DNA of 64,000 bases from CAVQGM01 sp963712065 (GTDB lineage Bacteria; Actinomycetota; Acidimicrobiia; Acidimicrobiales; Acidimicrobilacustridaceae), in the NCBI GenBank assembly GCA_963712065.1, contig CAVQGM010000002.1:434001-498000 (forward strand). Direction: 5' to 3'. The notes beneath the pieces are model-generated. The model was not told the origin of the DNA, searched no databases, and worked only from the letters and a program-made list of their open reading frames with translations. This document shows positions 47,627 through 56,977 of this stretch, piece by piece; position 1 is the stretch's first letter; each line of letters starts with the position of its first letter. The position numbers were made by a program, and so were the translations under genes.

Positions 47627-49263
47627 ACCGACCCACTCGTCTTGGCGGCGACACCGGCGTTGCGCTCTCGTTCGGAAGGGGCGGCCCCCGCGGTGATGCC
47701 GGCTACGTGCTGGCGATGACCGGCCTGCTGATCATCCCCCTCATCGCCATGACCGCGTTCGCGGTCGACCTCGGATCCTGGTACGCGCAGGCGGCCAAGA
47801 TGCAGCGCAGCGCCGACGCGGCGGCGCTGGCCGGCGTGGTCTGGACGAACGACCCGCTCAACCCGAACAAGTGGGACACCGTGGCCCGGGAGACCGCCAC
47901 CAAGAACGGCTTCACCGACGGGGTCGACGGGGTCAGCGTCGACGTGGAGAAGACCTCGGCCAACCGCATCCGTGTCACCATCGGGCAGGACGGCGAGCAG
48001 TACTTCAGTCGCCTGTTCGTGCCCGACGGCCAGCGTCTCAGCCGCACGGCGTCCGCCGAGTACGTGCTCCCGGTGCCGCTCGGCAGCCCCCGGAACTACA
48101 TCGGCACCGGGGGGCTCGGCACCGGCGCGGTCAACACCCCCTACGAGCCGGAGCGGTTGTGGGCGGCCGTGAGCGGCTACTGCACGGACAAGACCCAGGG
48201 TGACCGCATCGCCGCCCGCTACTCGAACGGCGCATCGGCGTCGAACGGCTGCACCGGGACGCAGAACGGCGAGTTCAACGACACCAACTACTCGTACTAC
48301 ATCGAGCTCCCGGCCGGCCGCACCTACGACACCGACGTGCTCGTCTACAACGGGAACTTCAACGTCACCTCCGGCTGCGGGGCTCCGGCCGCCCCCCAAC
48401 CCAACGAGTTCTGCCCCGGTGGTCTCAACGGTCTCCCCCGCATGTCCACCACGATGACGCTGTACCAGGCCGACGGGACGCCGCTCGACGACGGCGACAA
48501 CCCGACCATGGCCTCGGCGGGCGCGTGCTCGACGCCGTCCAGCCCGGGCTTCGACGACGGCACCAAGTCCTTCGCCCCGGGCGTGCTCGAGAACAACGCG
48601 ACGTTCACGCCGGCGGGCAGCTTCCAGAACGTCCCCGGCTGGTGGAGGATCTGTCGGATCTCCTCGGCGGCTCCCCCCGGTCGGTACATCATGCGGGTGA
48701 GGAACCAGGACGCGACGACCGGCGCGCCCGCCAACACCAACGGGTCGAACGCCTTCGGCATCGTGGCCACCCCCGCCACCAGCCAGGCGCTGTGCGACGC
48801 TCGCACGAACGCGCTGTGCCCGAAGGTGTACGCCAAGGACTTCCTCTCCGTCTACGCCCTCGCCAACGGCACCGCCAACTTCTTCCTGGCCGAGATCGGG
48901 CCCGAGCACGCCGGGAAGAAGGTCAAGATCACGCTCTGGGACTCGGCCGAGGGCGCGACCGAGCTCCGGATCAAGCGGCCGACCGGCACCAACAGCTGGA
49001 CCGACCAGACCTTCAGCTACACGCCGACCTGCAGCGGCAGCACCGGCTCGACGACGTCGGGCGTGACGAGGGTGTACAACGGTGGCAGCGCCCTGCCGTA
49101 CAACAACTGCCTGCTCACCATCGAGTTCACGCTGCCCACGAGCTACTCGCCACCCGCCGACAACGAATGGTGGCGCATCCAGTACACCTACAGCTCCACC
49201 GCCACCGATCGCACGACCTGGGGCGTCGAGATCCTCGGCGATCCGGTCCACCTGGTGGAGTAG
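47623..49263 (+). CDS. TadG-like secreted protein
   Basis: About 546 residues. A membrane helix near the start (LAMTGLLIIPLIAMTAFAVDLG) is followed by the Tad-domain motif WYAQAAKMQRSADAAALAG. A long extracellular region then has paired Cys, beta-rich segments and Thr/Ser stretches. TadG-like proteins carry adhesive domains in Tad systems. ATG chosen at 47623 because it follows the junction duplication; a GTG 3 nt before is also possible. Last gene of the three-gene operon. Confidence 0.82.
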   Translation: MNRPTRLGGDTGVALSFGRGGPRGDAGYVLAMTGLLIIPLIAMTAFAVDLGSWYAQAAKMQRSADAAALAGVVWTNDPLNPNKWDTVARETATKNGFTDGVDGVSVDVEKTSANRIRVTIGQDGEQYFSRLFVPDGQRLSRTASAEYVLPVPLGSPRNYIGTGGLGTGAVNTPYEPERLWAAVSGYCTDKTQGDRIAARYSNGASASNGCTGTQNGEFNDTNYSYYIELPAGRTYDTDVLVYNGNFNVTSGCGAPAAPQPNEFCPGGLNGLPRMSTTMTLYQADGTPLDDGDNPTMASAGACSTPSSPGFDDGTKSFAPGVLENNATFTPAGSFQNVPGWWRICRISSAAPPGRYIMRVRNQDATTGAPANTNGSNAFGIVATPATSQALCDARTNALCPKVYAKDFLSVYALANGTANFFLAEIGPEHAGKKVKITLWDSAEGATELRIKRPTGTNSWTDQTFSYTPTCSGSTGSTTSGVTRVYNGGSALPYNNCLLTIEFTLPTSYSPPADNEWWRIQYTYSSTATDRTTWGVEILGDPVHLVE

Positions 49264-49312
49264 CCGACGCCGACGGCCGGGGAACCGGCGGGGCGCCACG
49301 CCCGCGCCCGCG

Positions 49313-49318
49313 TAGCCT
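49313..49318 (+). promoter_or_regulatory. -10 box of obgE-proB
   Basis: TAGCCT, 6 nt before the obgE GTG; likely leaderless transcript. Confidence 0.5.
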
Positions 49319-49324
49319 GGCTCG

Positions 49325-50590
49325 GTGGCCAACTTCGTCGACGAGTGCCAGCTGAACGTGCGGGGTGGTGACGGCGGCGCCGGCGCCGTCGCCTTCCGGC
49401 GTGAGGCCCACGTCGCCAAGGGCGGCCCCGACGGCGGCGACGGGGGCAACGGGGGGAGCATCTGGCTCGTCGCCGATCGCAACGTGGCCTCGTTGCTCGC
49501 CTTCCGCGACCACCCTCACCGCCGCGCCGAGAGTGGCAAGCACGGCCAGGGCAAGCGCAAGCACGGGGCGTCGGGCAACGATCTCGAGGTGGTCGTGCCC
49601 GAGGGCACCGTGGTCCGCGACCGTGACGGCACCGTGCTGGCCGACCTGGTGCAGGCCGGCGACCGCTTCCTCGCCGCCGAGGGCGGGCGCGGCGGCAAGG
49701 GCAACGCCCGGTTCCTGTCGAATCGCCGGCGGGCCCCGTCGTTCGCCGAGCAGGGCGAGCCCGGCCAGGAGCGCTGGCTCGGGCTCGAGCTCAAGCTCAT
49801 GGCCGACGTGGCCCTCGTCGGGTTCCCCAACGTGGGCAAGAGCACGCTCATCAGCCGCATCTCGGCGGCCAAGCCCCGCATCGCCGACTACCCCTTCACC
49901 ACCCTCGAGCCCCACCTCGGGGTGGTGCGCCTCGACGACGGCTTCGAGTACGTCGTCGCCGACATCCCCGGGCTCATCGAAGGGGCCAGCGAGGGACGGG
50001 GTCTCGGGTTCCGGTTCCTGCGCCACATCGAGCGGGCCCGGGTGCTGGTGCTGCTCGTCGACCTCGCCGGTGGGGCCGACGGCACCGTGTTCGGTCGCGA
50101 CCAGCTCGCCGTGCTCGGCCAGGAGCTCGGGGCCTACCGGCCCGACCTGCTCACCCGGCCTCGCATGGTGGTGGGCTCCCGTGCCGACATCGCCGTGCCC
50201 GGCATCGACGACGGCGCCGGCATCGAGTTGCGGATCTCGGCGGTCACCGGTGACGGCCTCGCCCGGCTCACTGGTCGGCTGGCCGACCTGGTCCGCGAGG
50301 CGCGGGCCGCCGAGCCCGTGGCCGAGGCGTTCGTGGTGCACCGTCCGGCGGCCGAGGGCTTCACCATCGAGCGAGAGGACGACGGCGGCTTCCGGGTGAT
50401 CGGCCGCGAGGTCGAGCGGGCCGTGGCCCTGTCCGACCTCACCAACCTCGAGGCCCTCGACGTGGCCCGCGGCCGGCTGAAGCGGCTGGGCCTCGACAAG
50501 GCCCTGCTTCGGGCCGGTGCCGGTGAGGGCGACGTGGTACACATCGGCGGCCTGTCGTTCGACTTCACCCCCGAGGAGTCCCTGCGGTGA
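49325..50590 (+). CDS. obgE: GTPase ObgE/CgtA
   Basis: 421 residues in three parts: the Gly-rich Obg fold (GGDGGAGAVAFRREAHVAKGG), the G domain at about 160-325 (G1 GFPNVGKST, G3 ADIPGLIEGA), and a C-terminal OCT domain. It is an essential ribosome-assembly and stress GTPase. The stop overlaps the proB GTG by 4 bp. Normally next to rplU-rpmA, it is separated here. Confidence 0.97.
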   Translation: MANFVDECQLNVRGGDGGAGAVAFRREAHVAKGGPDGGDGGNGGSIWLVADRNVASLLAFRDHPHRRAESGKHGQGKRKHGASGNDLEVVVPEGTVVRDRDGTVLADLVQAGDRFLAAEGGRGGKGNARFLSNRRRAPSFAEQGEPGQERWLGLELKLMADVALVGFPNVGKSTLISRISAAKPRIADYPFTTLEPHLGVVRLDDGFEYVVADIPGLIEGASEGRGLGFRFLRHIERARVLVLLVDLAGGADGTVFGRDQLAVLGQELGAYRPDLLTRPRMVVGSRADIAVPGIDDGAGIELRISAVTGDGLARLTGRLADLVREARAAEPVAEAFVVHRPAAEGFTIEREDDGGFRVIGREVERAVALSDLTNLEALDVARGRLKRLGLDKALLRAGAGEGDVVHIGGLSFDFTPEESLR

Positions 50591-51681
50591 TCGTGGTCGC
50601 CAAGATCGGCACGTCGTCGGTCACCGACGAGGAGGGGGAGGTCGACGCTGCCGCCATCGCCAAGCTGTGCGCCGAGGCGGCGGACCTGCGCGGCGCCGGC
50701 CACCAGGTGGTGATCGTGTCGTCCGGTGCCATCGGGGCCGGGCTGCCCGCGCTCGGGCTCGGCGGGGACCGGCGGCCCCGCGACGCGGTGACCCTCCAGG
50801 CCGTCTCGGCGGTCGGCCAGAGCCGGCTCATGCAGGTGTACGGCGACGCCCTCGCCGAGCACGGGCTGATCGCCGGGCAGGTGCTGCTGGCGCCCCTCGA
50901 CTTCGTCGACCGCCGCCAGTACCTCCAGGCCCGCGGCACCCTCACCCGGCTCCTCGAGCTGGCCGTGGTCCCCATCTGCAACGAGAACGACGCCATCGCC
51001 GACGACGAGATCCGCTTCGGCGACAACGACCGGCTGGCCGCCCTGGTCGCCCACCTGGTCGACGCCGACGTGCTCGTCATGCTCACCGACGCACCGGGGC
51101 TGCTCACCGCCGATCCCCGGCGCGACGCGTCGGCGTCGCTCATCGAGGAGATCGTCGAGGTCGACCAGCAGCTCGAGTCGCTGGCCGGTGGGTCGGGCAC
51201 GGTGCGCGGCAGCGGCGGCATGGCGTCGAAGTTGGCGGCGGCCAAGATCGCCGCCTGGTCGGGGGTGCGCACCGTGATCGCCGCCGCCGGGCGTCCCGGC
51301 GTGCTGGCCGACGCCGTGGCCGGGGTGCCCGGGGTCGGCACCACCTTCCCGGCCCACGACCGCGACCTTCCGGCCCGCAAGCTGTGGATCGCCTTCGCCG
51401 TCGGCTCGTCGGGCCGCATCACCGTCGACGCCGGCGCCCGTCAGGCCCTGCACCGCGGGGGCAACTCGCTCCTCGTCGCCGGGGTGACCGCCGTCGAGGG
51501 CGACTTCGTCGACGACGACGCCGTCGAGATCGCCGGACCCGACGGCGTCGTGTTCGCCAAGGGCCTGGTGCGGCTCGACGCCGCCACCGTCGACAAGGTC
51601 ATGGGCCGGCGCAGCGCCGAGCTCCCGGACGGCGTCCTGCCCCACGTGGTGCACCGCGACGACCTGGTCATGCTCCCCTGA
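50587..51681 (+). CDS. proB: glutamate 5-kinase
   Basis: 364 residues: an amino-acid kinase domain (VAKIGTSSVTD, VIVSSGAIGAGL, NENDAIADDEIRFGDNDRLA) plus a C-terminal PUA domain. First step of proline synthesis; it makes glutamyl-5-phosphate for ProA, encoded at 59531 behind the pspA-murJ region. GTG start overlaps obgE. Confidence 0.97.
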   Translation: MIVVAKIGTSSVTDEEGEVDAAAIAKLCAEAADLRGAGHQVVIVSSGAIGAGLPALGLGGDRRPRDAVTLQAVSAVGQSRLMQVYGDALAEHGLIAGQVLLAPLDFVDRRQYLQARGTLTRLLELAVVPICNENDAIADDEIRFGDNDRLAALVAHLVDADVLVMLTDAPGLLTADPRRDASASLIEEIVEVDQQLESLAGGSGTVRGSGGMASKLAAAKIAAWSGVRTVIAAAGRPGVLADAVAGVPGVGTTFPAHDRDLPARKLWIAFAVGSSGRITVDAGARQALHRGGNSLLVAGVTAVEGDFVDDDAVEIAGPDGVVFAKGLVRLDAATVDKVMGRRSAELPDGVLPHVVHRDDLVMLP

Positions 51682-51696
51682 ACAGCCTGCCCACCG

Positions 51697-51746
51697 GTTC
51701 TGGTGTGAGATCCGGTCGCACCAGCGACCGGATCTCACACCAGAAC
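51697..51746. repeat. 50-bp palindromic repeat, copy 5
   Basis: 23-bp arms GTTCTGGTGTGAGATCCGG... / ...CCGGATCTCACACCAGAAC are perfect except at the loop edge. It lies between the convergent proB and pspA stops, where a two-way terminator would fit. Confidence 0.95.
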
Positions 51747-51768
51747 GAGGCGTTGAGGCCGTCGGCGC

Positions 51769-52617
51769 CTACGACGACGGCGTGGCCCCGCCCTCGGCGG
51801 GTTGGGTGGCGGGCTGGGCAGCGCTCTCTCCGGCCGCCGGCGACTGCTGGAGCTGCTCGGCCGCCTTCAGGAGCTCCTCGCCCTCCTGCTCGGACGGGGC
51901 CAGGCCGAGCTCGGCCCGGATCTGCGACAGCCTGGCCTGGGCCTCGGTGTTGATCGAGGCCTGCTCGACCTCCAGCATCCGGCTCTCGACCGAGGCCTCG
52001 GTGAGCTCGGCGGCCCCCTTGGCCTTGGCGTAGCGGGCCTCGATCTTGTCCCGCACCTCCTCGAAGGTCGGGACGTCCTCGCCGACGGTCTCGGAGAGGC
52101 TGGCCATGGCCTTGTTCATCTGCTCCTGCATCTTCGCCTGGTCGAGCTGGGAGAGGAGCTTCTGGCGCTCGGCCAGCTTCTTCTGCAGCGACGCGGCGTT
52201 CTGCTGGACGGCGGCCTTGGCCTGCTCGGAGGCCTGGCTGGACTGGAGCACGAGGGTCTTGGTGTCCTCGACCTCGCGCTCGACGGCGATGAGGCGGTTG
52301 GCGAACGCCTCGGCCGCCTGCTGGTACTCGGCCGCCTTCTTCTCGTCGCCGGCCTTGGCGGCGTCGTCGGCCATCAGGATGGCCTGGCGGGCGTTGGTGT
52401 TGAGCTTCTCGTACTCCTGCATCGACCGGTTCAGGCGCATCTCGGCCTGCTTCTGGTTGGCGATGACGTTGGCGGCCTGCTCCTTGAGCCGGCGGTGCTG
52501 CTCGTGGGCCTCGGTGATGGCCTGCTCGAGCTGGACCTTGGGGTCGGCCTTCTCGTTGAACGACGAGTTGAGCTTCGCCGTCATGTACTTCCACCAGCGC
52601 TTCAGCGACTTGAACAT
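51769..52617 (-). CDS. pspA: PspA/IM30 family membrane-stress protein
   Basis: 282 residues. Nearly all long coiled-coil helices (residues about 25-225), typical of PspA/Vipp1, with an amphipathic N-terminal helix (MFKSLKRWWKYMTAKLNSSF) and an Ala/Gln/Pro-rich tail. It polymerises on the inner membrane to keep it intact under stress. It lies 10 bp after murJ, at the end of the minus-strand envelope operon. No PspF or PspBC genes are seen, as usual in actinobacteria. Confidence 0.93.
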   Translation of the reverse strand: MFKSLKRWWKYMTAKLNSSFNEKADPKVQLEQAITEAHEQHRRLKEQAANVIANQKQAEMRLNRSMQEYEKLNTNARQAILMADDAAKAGDEKKAAEYQQAAEAFANRLIAVEREVEDTKTLVLQSSQASEQAKAAVQQNAASLQKKLAERQKLLSQLDQAKMQEQMNKAMASLSETVGEDVPTFEEVRDKIEARYAKAKGAAELTEASVESRMLEVEQASINTEAQARLSQIRAELGLAPSEQEGEELLKAAEQLQQSPAAGESAAQPATQPAEGGATPSS

Positions 52618-52627
52618 GGCCGCCAGC

Positions 52628-54286
52628 CTACGGCAAGGCGTCGCCGTCGGGAGGGGCGCCCCCCGCCCCCGACGGGGCCGGGGCGGGCCGCCTCCCCAGC
52701 GCGGTCCGCAGCGACCCCAGGTCCTCGGACCGGAGCGCGGCGAGCACCCCCAGGTAGACCAGGGCGCCGACGGCCACCCCGACCGCGAGCTCGACCAGGG
52801 TCTCGGTGGGCCCGTCCAGGTCGACGAGCTGCACGACGGCGAGGAGCACCGCCGCCATGATCCCGGCGGCGACGACGTCGCGCGCCACCGAGCCCCCGGT
52901 GGAGCGGCCCCCCAGCCCGTGCACCCGCCGGCGCAGCACGACCAGTGCCACCACCGCGCCGATCGAGTAGGCGACGGCGTAGGAGGCGATCACCCCGGTG
53001 AGCCCGAACGGGCCGACGAGGGCGAGGGCGAGCACGGCGTTGAGCACGCTCTCGCCCAGGTTGAGCAGGAACGGGGTGCGGGTGTCGCGGAAGGCGGTGA
53101 ACCCCCGCATCGTGTACAGGAACACCGTGTAGCCGGGCAGGGCGACGGCCAGCCACGCCAGCACGGTCACCGTCGTGTCCACCGACGTGGCGCCGAACTC
53201 GCCCCGCTCGAGCAGCACCGACACGATCGGCGTGGCCAGCACCAGGTAGCCGGCGACCGTCGGGACCATGACGAGCAGCACCGACCGCAGCCCCTGGGCG
53301 AACCGCAGCCGGTAGGCGGGCAGGTCGCCCCGTGACGCGTGGGTGCTCAGCTCCGGGGTGAACGTGGTCATGATCGACACCGCGAACAACCCGTAGGGGA
53401 GCTGGAAGAACAGCCACGCGTACGTGTAGGCCGAGACCGCTCCCTCCTCCGTGCCGTTCATGAGGGTGAGCAGCACGAGCAGCAGCAGCTGGTTGGTGAC
53501 CACGTAGCCGAGGGTCCACCCGGAGAGGCGGACCAGGGTGCGCAGGGCCGGGTTGCGCCACTCGGGGCGCCACCGCAGCCGCACCCCGGCCCGGCGCAGG
53601 GCCGGGAGCAGCACGAGGGTCATGGCCACGATGCCGGCGGTGGTGCCGAGACCCAGCACCACCAACAGGATCGGGTCGTCCTGCACGCCCTGGATGGTGA
53701 GGTCGTCGGCGCTCACCCGGGCCAGCCCGACGAACAGGCAGATGACCACCACGTTGTTGAGCACCGGTGCGAAGGCGGGGGCGGCGAACGACCGGCGGGC
53801 GTTGAGGAGCGCGGTCCACAGGGCGGTGAGCCCGTAGAAGAGGACCTGGGGCATGAACAGCAGCAGCAGCGGCACCGCCACCGCGATCTGCTCCTCGCGG
53901 CGGTCGGTGGGGACGTCGAGGCTGTACAGGCGGATGAGGAGGGGTGCCAGGGCGACGGCGACCACGGTGAGCGCGACGAGGGCGATGCTGACGATCGTCC
54001 CGATGGCGTCGACGGCGTCCTCGTCGTCGTGTTCGAGCCGGTCGACGATGAGCGGCACGAGCGTGGCCGAGATGACCCCGCCGAGGATCAGGTCGTAGAT
54101 GATGTTCGGGGTGTTGTTGGCCAGGTTGTAGGCGTCGGCGAGGGGCGAGGTGCCGAGCGCGTAGGCGATGGCGACGATGCGGACGAGGCCGGTGAGTCGC
54201 GACAGGCCGGTGCCGGCGGCGACGACGACGCTCGACCGCAGCAACCCCGACCGCGGGCGCCGGTCCGCGGCTGCCGTCTCGGTCAT
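52628..54286 (-). CDS. murJ: lipid II flippase MurJ
   Basis: 552 residues with about 14 helices. The family start is VVAAGTGLSRLTGLVRIVAIAYALG, with cavity Arg residues, followed by the conserved ADAYNLANNTPNIIYDLILGG segment and PVLNN. MurJ flips lipid II across the inner membrane for wall synthesis. ATG overlaps the stop of the previous gene by 4 bp. It lacks the C-terminal kinase-like extension of mycobacterial homologues. Confidence 0.94.
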   Translation of the reverse strand: MTETAAADRRPRSGLLRSSVVVAAGTGLSRLTGLVRIVAIAYALGTSPLADAYNLANNTPNIIYDLILGGVISATLVPLIVDRLEHDDEDAVDAIGTIVSIALVALTVVAVALAPLLIRLYSLDVPTDRREEQIAVAVPLLLLFMPQVLFYGLTALWTALLNARRSFAAPAFAPVLNNVVVICLFVGLARVSADDLTIQGVQDDPILLVVLGLGTTAGIVAMTLVLLPALRRAGVRLRWRPEWRNPALRTLVRLSGWTLGYVVTNQLLLLVLLTLMNGTEEGAVSAYTYAWLFFQLPYGLFAVSIMTTFTPELSTHASRGDLPAYRLRFAQGLRSVLLVMVPTVAGYLVLATPIVSVLLERGEFGATSVDTTVTVLAWLAVALPGYTVFLYTMRGFTAFRDTRTPFLLNLGESVLNAVLALALVGPFGLTGVIASYAVAYSIGAVVALVVLRRRVHGLGGRSTGGSVARDVVAAGIMAAVLLAVVQLVDLDGPTETLVELAVGVAVGALVYLGVLAALRSEDLGSLRTALGRRPAPAPSGAGGAPPDGDALP

Positions 54287-55143
54287 GCGGGTGGTGGCGG
54301 CAGCGGGCCGGAGGGCGGGGGCGGTGGCGGATCGGGTGGCTGGGGAGGGAGGGTGGCGGGGGTCGGGGGAGCCAGGCCGGCGTCCGTCGCGCCGGGGCGG
54401 TCGGTCTCGTCGAGGGCCTGGCGCAGCGCCTCCATCTCGCCGACGAGCGAGTCGACGTCGTTCGACAGCCCGCCGAGGTCGGCCGGGCCCTGGGCCCGCA
54501 CCGACAGCTCGATGGCCCGCGTGACCGCCTCGTCGAGCCGGGCGTCGAGGAGCCGCAGGCGGTCGCGGGTGTCGGTGATCACCGTGTCCATGCGGCGAGC
54601 GGTGTCGAGCTGGGCGGTCAGGGCCTCGAGGGTCTGGGCGGTGGCGCTGCCCGGCGGCGCCGCCCGGCCCGGGCCGAGCTGCCCGCCGATCTCGTGGAGC
54701 TGACGGCTGATGTCGGGCACGTCGATGCGGGCCCGGGCGTCGGCGAGGGCCTCCCCGGCGCGGGCGATCCGCCACGACTCGTCGACGCCCTCGGCGATGC
54801 GGTCACCGATCTCGCCGAGCCGCTCGCGGAGCGGGCCGGCGTCGGTGCCGCGCACGGCGTCATCGAAGCCGGCCTTGGCCTGTTGGGCCTCCCGGACGAA
54901 GGTGCGCCACGGCTCGGAGAGCGAGAACGGGTCGATCCGCTCCCTGGTGGGGTTGCGGGGCACGGCCACCGCCACCCGGACCGCCCATGCGGCCGCGCCC
55001 ACGGCTGCGGCGACGGCGACGGGGGCACCGGCGACGATGGCGACCGACGCGCCGGCGCCGGCGAGCAGGATCCCGCCGGGCGAGGTCATGGCCCGGGCCA
55101 CGGGTGGCGTGAAGAACCGGTCGCGGAAGCGTCGGCGGGCCAT
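54283..55143 (-). CDS. membrane protein with coiled coil (XpaC-like?)
   Basis: 286 residues: a basic start (MARRRFRDRFFTPPVARAM), two adjacent hydrophobic segments (GILLAGAGASVAIVAGAPVAV and AAVGAAAWAVRVAVAV), then a soluble helical region of about 150 residues and a Pro-rich C-terminus (PPQPPDPPPPPPSGP). The N-terminal membrane hairpin followed by helices recalls XpaC/5-bromo-4-chloroindolyl phosphate hydrolysis proteins, found near telA in tellurite or toxic-anion clusters. This identification is tentative. It is coupled to murJ by ATGA overlap. Confidence 0.7.
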   Translation of the reverse strand: MARRRFRDRFFTPPVARAMTSPGGILLAGAGASVAIVAGAPVAVAAAVGAAAWAVRVAVAVPRNPTRERIDPFSLSEPWRTFVREAQQAKAGFDDAVRGTDAGPLRERLGEIGDRIAEGVDESWRIARAGEALADARARIDVPDISRQLHEIGGQLGPGRAAPPGSATAQTLEALTAQLDTARRMDTVITDTRDRLRLLDARLDEAVTRAIELSVRAQGPADLGGLSNDVDSLVGEMEALRQALDETDRPGATDAGLAPPTPATLPPQPPDPPPPPPSGPLPPPPA

Positions 55144-55153
55144 CAGCCCAACG

Positions 55154-56977
55154 CTAGAAGTTCGAGACGACGGCGGTGAACACCTTGTTGATGCTCTTGG
55201 GATCGCTGGCGTTGTAGGAGGCGGCGTTGGTGGCCTCGGCGATCTGGCGCAGGACCGACAGGTCGGCGTCGGCGCCGTACCCGATGGTGAACACCCGGAC
55301 CGGCCGGCCGAGCTCACCCTGGCTCCGGTCGCGCAGCAGGGCGAGGGTCTGGTCGAGCTGGTCCTGGTCGTCGGCGACGTCGCCGTCGTCGTTCTTCCCG
55401 TCGGTGAGCAGCACCACGGCGTTGATGCGGGTGGGGTCGTAGGAGTCGTACATCGTCTCGAAACTCTGCCGGGTGATGTCGTAGAGCGGGGTGCCGTTGG
55501 TGGGGATCAGCCCCTCGATCTGGCGGCGGAGCTCGTCGGCGTTGTCGCTCATCGGGCCGATGGGCACCAGGTCCATCGAGATGCTGGTGCCGTCGCCCAG
55601 GCCGGTGGAGAACACGGTGAGCCCGACCTCGTCGTCGGGCTTGAACTCGTCGAGCGAGTCGACCGCCGCCGCCTTGGCCAGGTCGAGCTTGGTCTCGCGC
55701 CCGCCATCGGCCGGTTCCTTCATCGAGCCGGAGATGTCCATGACCAGCAGCACGCGGGCCGCCTTGCGCTGCTCTGCCCAACGGTCGAGCAGCCCGACCA
55801 TCACCGGCGGGGTCGGTACCTCGAGCAGGGTCTGCGGCTGGTCGGGGTCGACGCCGTTCTCGGGGGTGATCGGGGCGCCGATGGCGACCTCCGGGCTGGC
55901 GGGCCGGAAGTTGAACTCGAGCACCCGCTGCTGGTTCTCGGGCTGCTGGACGAACGCCTGGAAGGCGGCCGCCGCCTCCTTCTCCTCGGGCGTCACCCAG
56001 TCGGCGTCGAGGATGAAGAAGGGGTTGTCGGAGTAGATCGTCCCCTCCTTCGGATAGATCGCGACGAGGGGGATCCGGGGCGGCCGCGGCTCCTCGCCGG
56101 GGTCGAGGCGGCCGTCGGGGTTGCCGGTGTTGTAGTCGATGACCGACTTCTCCTCGACGGCGACCGCCGAGACGTAGGTGAGGGCGGTGCCCTGCTGGTC
56201 GGCCCGGTACCAGTTGTTGAGGAACGTGAGCGTGGTGTCGCCGTAGTGGACGACCGCCGACTCGACGGCGGTGTTGGTCTCGACGGTGGAGGGCTTGTCG
56301 AGGTCTTCGACGGTGAGGTCGCGGGTCTTGCCGGTGGCGGCGTAGTTCTGGGCGATGAGGGCGGACAGGCCGCTCGTGGAGAAGTTCGGGTTGGTCTTGC
56401 CCAGCCGGAACGGTCCCCACTCCGGATGGCCGTACGCCGCCCATCCCTCGGTGCTGGTGGACAGGCGCAAGATGTCGCTCCACCCGATGGCGGTGTCCGG
56501 CCAACCGAGGGCCTCGGCCATCGGCTGGGGCATGGCGATCACGAGGGGAGTGTTCATGAACGGCTCGCCGGTGCCGGCGACGGGGGGCCGTCCCTGCTCG
56601 GCGAGGCGCTGGTCGGTGATGGCGCCCCACGCGGTGGCCGCCGGCGACCAGATCACCGGGCGGGGGCCCTCGGCGGCCTCGTCCCACCCCTCGGCGAGCA
56701 GGTCGGCGGCGGCGCCCGAGGACTTGGTCTTGGGGTTGACGAACACGCATCGGCCGTCCACCTCGGTCTTGGACCGGTTGAACGTCTGGGCCAGGTTGGT
56801 GAGCAGATCGATCTTCTCGGGGGAGACGGCGGCGTCGATCACGAGGCAGTCACCGGGATCGCCGAGGTCGGCCTCACCCGACTCGTCGGAGCCCGTGCTG
56901 CAGGCGGCGAGGATCAGCCCGGAGAGCAGGACGAGGGCGACGACGAGGTTCGGTCGGCGATGGCGCCGGGCGCTCAC
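55154..56977 (-). CDS. lipoprotein with solute-binding and VWA domains
   Basis: 607 residues. A lipobox signal (LSGLILAAC) is followed by an ABC-type substrate-binding fold of about 330 residues (SAAVSPEKIDLLTNLAQTFN... AMPQPMAEALGWPDTAIGW). The C-terminal VWA domain has a perfect MIDAS motif, VMDISGSMKEP, plus TNGTPLYD and LLTDGKNDDGD. It faces the outside of the membrane, anchored by its lipid. It overlaps the next upstream gene by 4 bp. A metal-dependent VWA domain on a binding protein points to a regulated contact with a partner, probably the AAA+ ATPase or another membrane component. Confidence 0.9.
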   Translation of the reverse strand: MSARRHRRPNLVVALVLLSGLILAACSTGSDESGEADLGDPGDCLVIDAAVSPEKIDLLTNLAQTFNRSKTEVDGRCVFVNPKTKSSGAAADLLAEGWDEAAEGPRPVIWSPAATAWGAITDQRLAEQGRPPVAGTGEPFMNTPLVIAMPQPMAEALGWPDTAIGWSDILRLSTSTEGWAAYGHPEWGPFRLGKTNPNFSTSGLSALIAQNYAATGKTRDLTVEDLDKPSTVETNTAVESAVVHYGDTTLTFLNNWYRADQQGTALTYVSAVAVEEKSVIDYNTGNPDGRLDPGEEPRPPRIPLVAIYPKEGTIYSDNPFFILDADWVTPEEKEAAAAFQAFVQQPENQQRVLEFNFRPASPEVAIGAPITPENGVDPDQPQTLLEVPTPPVMVGLLDRWAEQRKAARVLLVMDISGSMKEPADGGRETKLDLAKAAAVDSLDEFKPDDEVGLTVFSTGLGDGTSISMDLVPIGPMSDNADELRRQIEGLIPTNGTPLYDITRQSFETMYDSYDPTRINAVVLLTDGKNDDGDVADDQDQLDQTLALLRDRSQGELGRPVRVFTIGYGADADLSVLRQIAEATNAASYNASDPKSINKVFTAVVSNF

